Assembly: GCA_002479405.1 (NCBI GenBank)
Contig: DLMX01000001.1
Coordinates: forward strand, 37,437-58,848
Source: Methylophilaceae bacterium UBA7525
Lineage (GTDB): Bacteria; Pseudomonadota; Gammaproteobacteria; Burkholderiales; Methylophilaceae
DNA: 21,412 nt
Reading direction: 5' to 3'
The notes below the pieces were generated by a model. It searched no databases and was not told the DNA's origin. It was given only the letters and a program-made list of their open reading frames with translations. Positions 15,930-21,412 of the stretch are shown piece by piece. How positions within the stretch are numbered: the stretch's first letter is position 1; each line of letters starts with the position of its first letter. Made by a program: the position numbers and the translations under genes.

Positions 15930-15959
15930 TTTACAAACACCGGCATTCACTTCTAGAAT
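15930..15959 (+). promoter_or_regulatory. Promoter of the NlpC/P60 gene, spaced for a leaderless mRNA
   Basis: TTTACA (15930-15935, 5 of 6 to the -35 consensus) and TAGAAT (15954-15959, 5 of 6 to the -10 consensus) are 18 bases apart. The ATG at 15966 begins 7 bases after the -10 box, so transcription should start at the start codon. No Shine-Dalgarno is present upstream of the ATG. Confidence 0.55.
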
Positions 15960-15965
15960 CCAGCC

Positions 15966-16481
15966 ATGCGAACTTTCCAACTATGGTTCACGGTTCTGCT
16001 TTTACTGACAGCCTATCCGGTCTGGGCCAAAGGCCTGCTCGACGACATCCATTCCGCCGGGCGCGAGACACCAAAGGAAATCCAGCCACACAGACAGAGC
16101 ACGATGCAGGAAGTACTGCTCAACGCGGTCAGCCTGAAGGGCGTCCACTATAGATACGGCGGCACTTCGCCGGAAACCGGTTTTGACTGCAGCGGCTTTG
16201 TCCGCTATGTGTTCAGGGAAGCTGCCAACATCTCATTGCCACACAATGCGCGCGCCATCAGCCAGATTGGCAACATGATTGCACCCGATCAATTGCAGCC
16301 GGGTGATCTTGTGTTCTACAACACCATGAAAAGCGCCTTCTCGCATGTCGGCATCTATCTGGGCAACAATCGCTTCATTCATGCGCCAAGTTCGGGCGGG
16401 GGGATTCGCGTCGTGGATATGGATGACGCCTACTGGTCAAAACGGTTTGATGGCGCGCGCCGCATCATGGATATCTATTGA
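15966..16481 (+). CDS. Secreted NlpC/P60-family peptidoglycan endopeptidase
   Basis: This exported cysteine peptidase is of the C40 group, which cleaves peptide stems of peptidoglycan (usually gamma-D-Glu to diaminopimelate bonds). Of 171 residues, the first 21 (MRTFQLWFTVLLLLTAYPVWA) are a signal peptide. No lipobox Cys is present, so the protein should be soluble in the periplasm. The domain begins near residue 47 and has YRYGGTSPETGFDCSGFVRYVF with catalytic Cys75, SHVGIYLGNNRFIHAPSSGG with His127, and His139 as the third polar residue. The length fits a single-domain Spr/NlpC-like enzyme without SH3 or LysM binding modules. It is a monocistronic unit between a strong promoter and a strong terminator (16537-16569). 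Cell wall remodelling is inferred from the family. Confidence 0.9.
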   Translation: MRTFQLWFTVLLLLTAYPVWAKGLLDDIHSAGRETPKEIQPHRQSTMQEVLLNAVSLKGVHYRYGGTSPETGFDCSGFVRYVFREAANISLPHNARAISQIGNMIAPDQLQPGDLVFYNTMKSAFSHVGIYLGNNRFIHAPSSGGGIRVVDMDDAYWSKRFDGARRIMDIY

Positions 16482-16536
16482 GGATAACATCGTGCCGGGC
16501 GGATGCAGAGAACCCTGGTGCCGCCGGGAATATTTA

Positions 16537-16569
16537 TCAGGAGCGGAAAATTTCCGCTCCTGATTTTTT
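16537..16569 (+). terminator. Rho-independent terminator of the NlpC/P60 gene
   Basis: A perfect 12-bp stem TCAGGAGCGGAA/TTCCGCTCCTGA (16537-16548 and 16552-16563) with a 3-nt loop is followed by TTTTTTG. It lies 56 bases after the stop codon. On the minus strand the same hairpin is followed only by TAAATATT, so it may also slow transcription coming from the converging bacterioferritin-like gene. Confidence 0.92.
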
Positions 16570-16586
16570 GTTTAAGAGGGCACTGA

Positions 16587-17060
16587 TTAACTGTTGAATT
16601 TCGCTACATCGCCGGGCTTGCGCAACATCTTGTCAACTTCACCCAGGTGCAATTCTTCCGTGTAGATCATTTCACGCGCATATTCCTCAAGCATCACGGA
16701 ATTACCTTCCACCAGTTTCAGCAATTTCCTGTAGGCATTCAGTGCAGCCGTTTCATGTTCAAGCGATTCGCGCAGAATATCGCCGATATCATGATTATGC
16801 GTTTCCAGCAGAGGCCCGATCGCAAGCGACGGATGGCCGCCAAGATGCGTGATCAACTCACCTGCCTTGTTGGCATGATCGAGCGATTCCGTCGCCTGAC
16901 CACGCAGCCAGGAAACAATAGGGATTCTGTTATAGCCATAAATCATGAGTGAATAATGGGTGTAGCGCACTACCCCGGCCAGTTCCATTTCCAATATCGT
17001 ATTCAGGGCTTTGATTATCGGGCTGCTGCTTTCTGCATCTGCTTTTTTGTCTTTAGCCAT
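16587..17060 (-). CDS. Bacterioferritin-like (ferritin-like diiron) protein
   Basis: This is a 157-residue four-helix protein of the ferritin-like superfamily, close in length to bacterioferritin (158). Likely diiron ligands are E24 or E26 (LEMELAGVV), E58 and H62 (ATESLDHA), E101 (LEHETAA) and E135 with H138 (TEELHLGE). The second helix has E-x3-H instead of the classical E-x2-H, so this is a divergent branch and may not form the usual 24-mer. The heme-binding Met of true bacterioferritin is not evident. I chose the ATG at 17058-17060 because a perfect AAGGAG lies 6 bases before it; an upstream ATG at 17087 would place that site inside the gene. Iron storage or detoxification is inferred from the fold. 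It converges with the NlpC/P60 gene. Confidence 0.85.
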   Translation of the reverse strand: MAKDKKADAESSSPIIKALNTILEMELAGVVRYTHYSLMIYGYNRIPIVSWLRGQATESLDHANKAGELITHLGGHPSLAIGPLLETHNHDIGDILRESLEHETAALNAYRKLLKLVEGNSVMLEEYAREMIYTEELHLGEVDKMLRKPGDVAKFNS

Positions 17061-17194
17061 GGGTTCTCCTTTTCCGGTTAATGACATTATCAGGACATGT
17101 TCACACTAGTGTAATCCACATATTCCTGTGAGTGTGGGATTACGAATAGTTCATATTTTCTGCGGCACGCAGGGATATCCCCAATCCTGACTCC

Positions 17195-17770
17195 TCAATG
17201 AATTGCCACATTCTGACGATCGAACAAACGGCCCTGAACGCAATCGACCCCAAGCCGCTTTGCCCACTCGAACTGCTGGCAATCGGAAACGCCAGACATA
17301 TTAGTTTGCACGCCGATCCTTCTCGCCGCGCTGACCAGCCAATCCACTGTTGCCTCTGCGGCGGATACATTCAGGCGCTGCAGCTCCATACCATTGAATT
17401 TGATGATGCTGGCATCCAGAAACGCACTCAGGGAAAACATTCCCCAACGCACTCCCGCATCTTCCATTGCGACCGCGATTCCATTCTGCTGCAACAACTC
17501 CATGACACGCTGGGAACGGTACCCATCGGCAGTATGATGGTTTTCGACAAGGTAGATGACCAGTTCCCGTTCCGACCAGGAATGCAATTTGAACAAGTCA
17601 ATGAATGGATTATTGATGCTTTGGTCAGCCTCCATAAAGCTGTCGATATCCAGGTCCAGCATCAACCAGCTGGCAGAATGCCGTCTGAACGGGAAGCGAT
17701 CGATTTGCAACTTCTTCATCTGCAATTCGGTATAGAAAAGCAGCAATGGGTTGCTGATGCAAGTGCGCAA
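17195..17770 (-). pseudogene. EAL-like domain gene, 3' fragment (frameshifted, split by a MITE-like element)
   Basis: This frame holds most of an EAL-type domain: TELQMKKLQIDRF, SWLMLDLDIDSFM, ELVIYLVENHHTADGYRSQRVMELLQQNGIAVAMEDAG, ASIIKFNGMEL, and the closing GVQTNMSGVSDCQQFEWAKRLGVDCVQGRLF. Key catalytic residues are altered: the DDFG loop reads EDAG and the AEGVE loop reads MSGVS, so even the intact protein was probably not a c-di-GMP phosphodiesterase but a binding or signalling protein. It has no credible start of its own. The frame opens at a TTG (17768-17770) just after a break near 17747-17750, where one extra base in a GGG (plus strand) shifts it from the frame MRPLDTNLMFAHLHQQP upstream. 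It continues the 5' fragment at 18089-18283 once the inserted element and the extra base are removed. Confidence 0.85.
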
Positions 17771-17817
17771 ACATCAGGTTGGTATCCAGAGGACGCATAT
17801 CCCTGGTCCAGAATCCA

Positions 17818-18105
17818 GGGCGTGTTCACACTAAATTCGCGTTTGCGACGGGGGCGGTTTGGGATGCCATCCACGAAGCAAGACGCGCTGAATTGCAGGC
17901 CACTTCAAGCGGCTTGCGACAAAGGAGGGCGCCCAAACCGCCCCCGTCCCCGTGATAACAAAAAACAAAAGCAGGGGTTGTTTCAGGAAAGCGCGTCTGC
18001 AGCGTTGCGAAGCTTGTCAATGCAATAACCATTCACTGCGCTCCGCGCCTTGCATCCATCGCTTTCCTGACACAACGCATACGTGAATTTAGTGTGAACA
18101 CGCCC
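17818..18105. mobile_element. MITE-like non-autonomous element, 288 bp, inserted in the EAL-like gene
   Basis: Terminal inverted repeats of 25 bp (17817-17841 and 18082-18106, 24 of 25 matching) begin GGGCGTGTTCACACTAAATT. The interior has no transposase. It carries two further inverted repeats: a perfect 17-bp pair (17847-17863 with 17932-17948, GACGGGGGCGGTTTGGG) and an 11-bp pair (17983-17993 with 18060-18070). The outer flanks read TA on one side and TG on the other (minus strand), which fits a TA target duplication with one mutated copy at a CTAG site. Removing the element and one TA joins GYQAAA to RFWTRDMRPLDTN in one open frame, which proves the ends. TA targets and such ends occur in the IS5 and Tc1/IS630 groups; I cannot name the parent element. 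Confidence 0.88.
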
Positions 18106-18283
18106 TAGCTGCAGCCTGATAGCCTGCCACGTCTCCCGCCTGCACTGAAACGATGGACTGATACTCCACACCAAAATTCTGCCCCATCAAGACATCCAGC
18201 ATCTCCACGGGCGACAGGCCTTGAGGAGAAACAAGCTCTTCCATGCTTATTGCAGATAATTCTGCATGACTGAACGCATTCAT
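18089..18283 (-). pseudogene. EAL-like domain gene, 5' fragment truncated by the MITE-like element
   Basis: The gene starts at ATG 18281-18283 with GAGGT 9 bases upstream. The first 40 residues (MNAFSHAELSAISMEELVSP onward) precede the start of an EAL-type domain: FGVEYQSIVSVQAGDVAGYQAAAR. The signature E-x-L of active EAL phosphodiesterases is replaced by Q-A-A here, the first of several lost catalytic positions. The frame then enters the inserted element and stops at a TAA inside its terminal repeat (18089-18091). A near-perfect Fur box lies 42 bases upstream, so the gene was probably iron-regulated when intact. Its 3' part is at 17195-17770. Confidence 0.82.
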
Positions 18284-18324
18284 TTCAGATACCTCACAAG
18301 TGACCATCAATAACAAATTATGAA

Positions 18325-18339
18325 TGAGAATAATTATCA
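18325..18339 (-). promoter_or_regulatory. Fur box upstream of the split EAL-like gene
   Basis: On the minus strand TGATAATTATTCTCA matches the Fur 7-1-7 consensus TGATAATnATTATCA at 13 of 14 arm positions. A possible -10 CATAAT follows immediately on the same strand (about 18319-18324). The site is 42 bases upstream of the EAL-like gene start and 31 bases past the SelW-like gene stop. Confidence 0.75.
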
Positions 18340-18369
18340 ATAAAAGAGGTGATGCGGACTATTTACACA

Positions 18370-18651
18370 CTATGAGGTTTTATCGCTGTGTCCCAGTGAC
18401 CGCTCAGGGTCTATCCTGTCTCTTACCAATTGCTTGATTTCCCTGACCTCGGGAAAACGTTGCGCCTCCTTGCGGGAAAAAATCAGCTCATTATTCAACC
18501 GTATCTCGAACACGCCGCCACTACCCGGAACCAGGCTGACCCGCTCCAGATCATGTTCAAACGTGGTTAACAATTCCTGCGCCATCCATGCGGAACGCAT
18601 AAGCCAGCGACATTGCGTACAATACTCGATCTCAAGCTGATGCCCTGACAT
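18370..18651 (-). CDS. SelT/SelW/SelH (Rdx) family thioredoxin-fold protein, Cys form
   Basis: This small cytoplasmic protein of 93 residues has the thioredoxin-like Rdx fold. The redox motif CTQC (residues 11-14) sits in the family start IEYCTQCRWLMRSAWMAQELL. The body has VSLVPGSGGVFEIRLNNELIFSRKEAQRFPEVREIKQLVRDRI, the signature of the SelW-like group, and the end GHSD is also typical. Both motif positions are cysteine, not selenocysteine. A redox role is assumed from the fold; the substrate is unknown in bacteria. An AGGG lies 7 bases before the ATG at 18649-18651. It is transcribed away from the CtpA gene, so 18652-18824 should hold divergent promoters. I see there only a 7-bp hairpin (GCCGGAA/TTCCGGC at 18695-18716) without a T-run and no certain hexamers. 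Confidence 0.9.
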   Translation of the reverse strand: MSGHQLEIEYCTQCRWLMRSAWMAQELLTTFEHDLERVSLVPGSGGVFEIRLNNELIFSRKEAQRFPEVREIKQLVRDRIDPERSLGHSDKTS

Positions 18652-18824
18652 GAACTACCCTTTCGAATTTCTATCTGACAAACGATTGTATGCTGCCGGA
18701 AACTCACCCTTCCGGCAAAACACTCACAAGAGACTATGCAAGACACCTTTAAATAGCGGAAAATAAAACCTATTCACGACTGATGTGTCTACGTGACATA
18801 TTACTCCATCAAGGGAAAGCACTA

Positions 18825-20228
18825 ATGCGCACTAAATTCGAAAAATTCGGCTTGATCGCTATCGGCGCCGTACTGGGTCTGATGCTCAGCCTCAATTATT
18901 CCGCCCTGGCGGAAAAGGCCACCGCACCGCAATTACCCCTTGACGACCTGCGCGCTTTTGCCGAAGTGTTCGGCAAGATCAAGAATGATTATGTCGATAG
19001 CGTAGAAGACAAGAAACTGATCAGCGAAGCCATCAACGGTATGCTGACCGGGCTGGACCCGCATTCCAGCTATCTTGATGCTGATGCCTTCAAGGACTTG
19101 CAGGCCGGCACCCAGGGCGAGTTCGGCGGTCTGGGTATCGAAGTCGGCATGGAAGACGGCTTCGTCAAGGTCGTCTCCCCGATTGAAGACACCCCGGCCC
19201 ATCGCGCCGGCATCAAGAGCGGCGACCTCATCATCAAGCTGGATGAGACCCAGGTCAAGGGCATGACCTTGAATGACGCTGTCAAACGCATGCGCGGCAA
19301 ACCCGACACCCCCATCGTGCTGACCATCCTGCGCAAGGGTGTAGCCAAACCGATGGAGATCAAGGTCGTCCGTGCCATCATCAAGACCAAAAGTGTCAAA
19401 CCGAAGCTGGTTGAACCGGGCTACGCCTTCGTGCGCGTTACCCAGTTCCAGGAGCACACGGGAGAAGATCTGGCCAAGGCATTAAAAGCCCTGAGCGAGG
19501 AGAACAAGGCACCACTCAAAGGCCTGGTGCTGGATATGCGCAACAATCCGGGCGGCCTGCTGAATGGCGCGGTAGGTGTTTCCGCCGCCTTCCTGCCGAA
19601 GGGTGACCTGGTCGTCTATACGGAAGGTCGCGCCGAAGACGCCAAAATGCGCCTGACCGCCAATCCGGATCATTATGTACGCGGTGGCGCCAGAGCCGAC
19701 TATCTGCGCGACCTGCCGGCAGAATTCAAGACTGTGCCCATGGTCGTGCTGGTCAATGGTGGTTCGGCTTCCGCTTCGGAAATCGTCGCCGGCGCACTGC
19801 AGGATCACAAACGTGCCGTGGTCATGGGTACCCAGACTTTCGGCAAGGGTTCGGTACAAACCATCCTGCCGATGAACAACGGCACTGCAATCAAGCTGAC
19901 GACCGCGCGTTACTACACACCGGAAGGACGTTCGATCCAGGCCAAGGGCATCGAACCTGATGTCGTTGTCGAGGAAGCGCAGATCAATACGGCGAATCTC
20001 GGCAACGGTTTGCGCGAAGCCGACTTGACCCGTCATCTGGCCAATCCGAATGGCGAAGAAGAGACGCCGAGCAGAAAACCGGAAACCAACACCGACCCGG
20101 CAAAGGTGACTCCGGCCCCTGCGGACGGCGAAGTCACTCCGCCGGCAGAGTTCGGCTCCGAGAACGATTACCAGCTCAAGCAGGCACTCAATCTGCTGAA
20201 GGGCTTGCAGATTCTCAGCAAGAAATAA
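18825..20228 (+). CDS. ctpA: S41-family C-terminal processing peptidase (CtpA-type)
   Basis: This membrane-anchored or periplasmic serine protease trims or degrades exported proteins from their C-termini. It has 467 residues. The first 30 form an uncleaved or cleaved signal segment (FGLIAIGAVLGLMLSLNYSALA). A PDZ domain covers about 97-185 (GEFGGLGIEVGMEDGFVKVVSPIEDTPAHRAGIKSGDLI). The S41 core covers about 195-385 with LDMRNNPGGLL (236-246), the nucleophile Ser316 in NGGSASASEIVAGALQD and the general base Lys341 in TFGKGSVQ. The 25-residue Ser-Lys spacing equals that of E. coli Prc. A low-complexity Pro/Glu-rich linker follows near the C-terminus. I chose ATG 18825, with AGGGA about 9 bases upstream; the in-frame ATG at 18783 lacks a site. 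It ends at the terminator 20249-20278. Confidence 0.94.
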   Translation: MRTKFEKFGLIAIGAVLGLMLSLNYSALAEKATAPQLPLDDLRAFAEVFGKIKNDYVDSVEDKKLISEAINGMLTGLDPHSSYLDADAFKDLQAGTQGEFGGLGIEVGMEDGFVKVVSPIEDTPAHRAGIKSGDLIIKLDETQVKGMTLNDAVKRMRGKPDTPIVLTILRKGVAKPMEIKVVRAIIKTKSVKPKLVEPGYAFVRVTQFQEHTGEDLAKALKALSEENKAPLKGLVLDMRNNPGGLLNGAVGVSAAFLPKGDLVVYTEGRAEDAKMRLTANPDHYVRGGARADYLRDLPAEFKTVPMVVLVNGGSASASEIVAGALQDHKRAVVMGTQTFGKGSVQTILPMNNGTAIKLTTARYYTPEGRSIQAKGIEPDVVVEEAQINTANLGNGLREADLTRHLANPNGEEETPSRKPETNTDPAKVTPAPADGEVTPPAEFGSENDYQLKQALNLLKGLQILSKK

Positions 20229-20248
20229 TTCCGGCTTTTATCAAACAG

Positions 20249-20278
20249 GCCGCCGCTAGTATTAACGGCGGCTTTTTT
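20249..20278 (+). terminator. Rho-independent terminator of ctpA
   Basis: A 7-bp all-GC stem GCCGCCG/CGGCGGC (20249-20255 and 20266-20272) with a 10-nt loop is followed by six Ts (20273-20278). It lies 20 bases after the ctpA stop codon and separates it from coq7. Confidence 0.9.
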
Positions 20279-20339
20279 GCGGAAAAAATTCATGACTTGT
20301 GCAACAATGCGGCCATTCCGGGTGATACAGACCAACCAG

Positions 20340-20360
20340 GGCATGTCACACTGACATGCC
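20340..20360 (+). promoter_or_regulatory. Perfect 9-3-9 palindrome in the coq7 upstream region
   Basis: GGCATGTCA (20340-20348), CAC and TGACATGCC (20352-20360) form a perfect inverted repeat ending 30 bases before the coq7 ATG. It could be an operator or a leader hairpin. No T-run follows, so it is not a terminator. The regulator is unknown. Confidence 0.45.
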
Positions 20361-20390
20361 ACGTAAAGTGCAATTAATTGGAGAGAACCC

Positions 20391-21011
20391 ATGCTGGACA
20401 GATTAATTGTTGAATTTGACAAGGGACTGCGCACGTTGATGGCAGAAGCCCACAGCGGGCGGCCGCATCCTGACCGGGATATCGCGGAGCAGCCTCTCAC
20501 CGAAAGCGAAAAAAAACATGCCGCAGCCCTCATGCGCGTGAACCACTGTGGCGAGGTATGCGCACAGGCGCTCTACAGCGGGCAATCGCTCACAGCCCGC
20601 AACGTAGATACGGTCAAGGCATTACAACAGGCAGCGCGCGAAGAAACCGAACATCTGGCCTGGTGCGAAAAACGGATCAAGGAACTGGGTGGCCGCACCA
20701 GCCTGCTCAACCCACTACTCTATGGCAGTTCATTCCTGCTGGGCGCAGCGGCCGGCACCATAGGAGACCGCCTGAATCTCGGATTCCTGGCAGAAACCGA
20801 ACGTCAGGTTGGCGAGCACCTGGAAAGCCATCTGCAAAAACTGCCACCCAAGGATGACAAAAGCCGTGCAATTATCGAGCAGATGCAGATTGATGAAGCA
20901 GAGCACGCTGAAACCGCCATGCAACATGGTGGTGTTGAATTGCCAAAACCGGTCAAGGTAGCCATGCAGGCAGCTGCAAAAACCATGACCGGTTCAACTT
21001 ATTATTTATAA
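20391..21011 (+). CDS. coq7: Coq7-type 3-demethoxyubiquinone 3-hydroxylase (diiron)
   Basis: This enzyme hydroxylates the demethoxyubiquinone precursor (2-polyprenyl-3-methyl-6-methoxy-1,4-benzoquinone) in the aerobic ubiquinone pathway at the inner membrane. The 206-residue protein shows the carboxylate-bridged diiron ligands: E55 in [10 protein letters not shown]85-x2-H88 in EETEHLAW, E137 in [10 protein letters not shown], and E169-x2-H172 in DEAEHAETA. The bacterial N-terminal extension ([16 protein letters not shown]) and the end TGSTYYL are typical. Presence of Coq7 instead of the flavin enzyme UbiF is common in betaproteobacteria. A GGAGA site lies 7-8 bases before the ATG. It is followed after 24 bases by the DUF2322-like gene and is likely cotranscribed with it. 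A palindrome 30 bases upstream may regulate it. Confidence 0.95.
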   Translation: MLDRLIVEFDKGLRTLMAEAHSGRPHPDRDIAEQPLTESEKKHAAALMRVNHCGEVCAQALYSGQSLTARNVDTVKALQQAAREETEHLAWCEKRIKELGGRTSLLNPLLYGSSFLLGAAAGTIGDRLNLGFLAETERQVGEHLESHLQKLPPKDDKSRAIIEQMQIDEAEHAETAMQHGGVELPKPVKVAMQAAAKTMTGSTYYL

Positions 21012-21035
21012 CTATTAATCACTCGAGACACTGCA

Positions 21036-21359
21036 ATGAAGAGATTTACCGACATCCTGCCGACACTGGAAAGTGCAGAACATATTCAGACCATCACCCT
21101 GTTCAATCCGGACGGCAGCAAAGCCGGCAAGATCGAGAACAAACCGGGCAGCGCCGGCTCGGTAAGAGTCTACCACCACCTATGGAAAAAGCATGGCGCC
21201 ATCGACGTGGCAGCGGCCAAGGAAGGTTTGAAGATTTATGCCGAACACACTGAGGATGCGGAGAACAATCCGGAAAAGCACCCGAACATCGACCGACTGC
21301 TGGAAGTGATATCGACTCAACGCACGCTGCGTGTGGAAATCACTGAAAAATCCTCCTGA
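21036..21359 (+). CDS. Small DUF2322-like protein, function unknown
   Basis: This is a 107-residue soluble protein with no signal peptide or membrane span. The sequence TITLFNPDGSKAGKIENKPGSAGSVRVYHHLWKKHGAIDVAAAKEGLKIYAEHTEDAENNPEKHPNIDRLLEVI resembles what I recall of the DUF2322 family: a beta pair ending in IENKPG, then a helix-rich part with GLxxYAEHTxDAxxxPxKHPNIDRL. The family assignment comes from memory and was not checked. No function is known. The gene begins 24 bases after coq7 on the same strand, but a link with ubiquinone synthesis is not implied. After its stop, a 7-bp hairpin (CTGACCG/CGGTCAG, 21356-21375) without a T-run may act as a weak 3' end. Confidence 0.75.
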   Translation: MKRFTDILPTLESAEHIQTITLFNPDGSKAGKIENKPGSAGSVRVYHHLWKKHGAIDVAAAKEGLKIYAEHTEDAENNPEKHPNIDRLLEVISTQRTLRVEITEKSS

Positions 21360-21375
21360 CCGGTCGGTCGGTCAG
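21356..21375 (+). terminator. Weak hairpin at the 3' end of the DUF2322-like gene
   Basis: CTGACCG (21356-21362) and CGGTCAG (21369-21375) form a 7-bp stem with a GTCGGT loop; the sequence is a run of GGTC units. It overlaps the stop codon and is followed by AGCCAGTCTTC, not a T-run, so terminator function is uncertain. Confidence 0.3.
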
Positions 21376-21412
21376 AGCCAGTCTTCTAGGGAGGCGCTGA
21401 TTAAATGAGTGA

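Noticed and set aside
17098..17108. TGTTCACACTA, 11 bases identical to part of the MITE terminal repeat
   Set aside because: No second end or internal structure accompanies it, so it is not a second element; it may be chance or a tiny remnant.
17111..17143. Imperfect hairpin (GTAATCC with GGATTAC) downstream of the EAL-like gene
   Set aside because: The stem is short with a bulge, the loop is long and no T-run follows on either strand, so I could not support a terminator.
17826..18032. Open frames inside the MITE-like element on both strands
   Set aside because: They are short, start in or near the terminal repeat and have no transposase motif; the interior is better explained by inverted repeats.
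21405..21412. ATG near the right edge, preceded by GGGAGG
   Set aside because: Only eight bases follow the start before the window ends, so a gene cannot be supported even though the spacing to GGAGG is plausible.

Overview
The window looks like a chromosomal segment from a betaproteobacterium. The order Nitrosomonadales or a relative is a guess from the general feel of the proteins. The grounds are a Coq7-type ubiquinone hydroxylase rather than UbiF, the Anbu peptidase cluster, a tsaB-rimI pair, a YoaA-type helicase, an AarF-type ABC1 kinase and moderately high GC. There are no tRNA or rRNA genes, no CRISPR array and no complete transposase. Most of the content is housekeeping, with one small non-autonomous mobile element.

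Layout. Positions 1-6576 (minus strand, read right to left): yoaA-type helicase, then a three-gene ferric iron ABC importer (binding protein, permease, ATPase) with a Fur-like palindrome lying across the helicase stop codon, then tsaB and the start of rimI. 6727-7440 (minus): a secreted SnoaL/DUF4440-like protein with its own terminator, a near-consensus promoter and repeated operator-like sites. 7622-9546 (plus): a YjdF-like membrane protein, a small membrane protein and a fermentative D-lactate dehydrogenase. 9567-13585 (minus): the conserved Anbu cluster in the order circularly permuted ATP-grasp, alpha-E, transglutaminase-like, Anbu peptidase. 13732-15803 (minus): an AarF-type ABC1 kinase gene split by an in-frame amber codon, and a small unknown ORF. 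15966-16481 (plus): a secreted NlpC/P60 hydrolase followed by a strong terminator. 16587-18651 (minus): a bacterioferritin-like protein, a ruined EAL-domain gene and a SelW-like protein. 18825-21359 (plus): a CtpA-type protease, Coq7 and a small DUF2322-like protein.

Iron recurs in this window. A ferric importer sits behind one Fur-like site. A 13/14 match to the Fur 7-1-7 consensus precedes the EAL gene, and a ferritin-like protein lies next to it. The clearest unusual structure is at 17195-18283. A Fur-controlled EAL-like gene with a degenerate active site has been split by a 288-bp MITE-like element with 25-bp terminal inverted repeats inserted at CTAG. Removing the element rebuilds the reading frame across the junction, and a separate 1-base frameshift lies further on. 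Other points worth checking are the amber codon in the ABC1 kinase gene with a TTG start abutting it, two tandem perfect 10-bp hairpins in the first 30 codons of the iron permease gene, two promoter layouts that imply leaderless mRNAs (yoaA and the NlpC/P60 gene), and a C9 tract in the loop of a hairpin.
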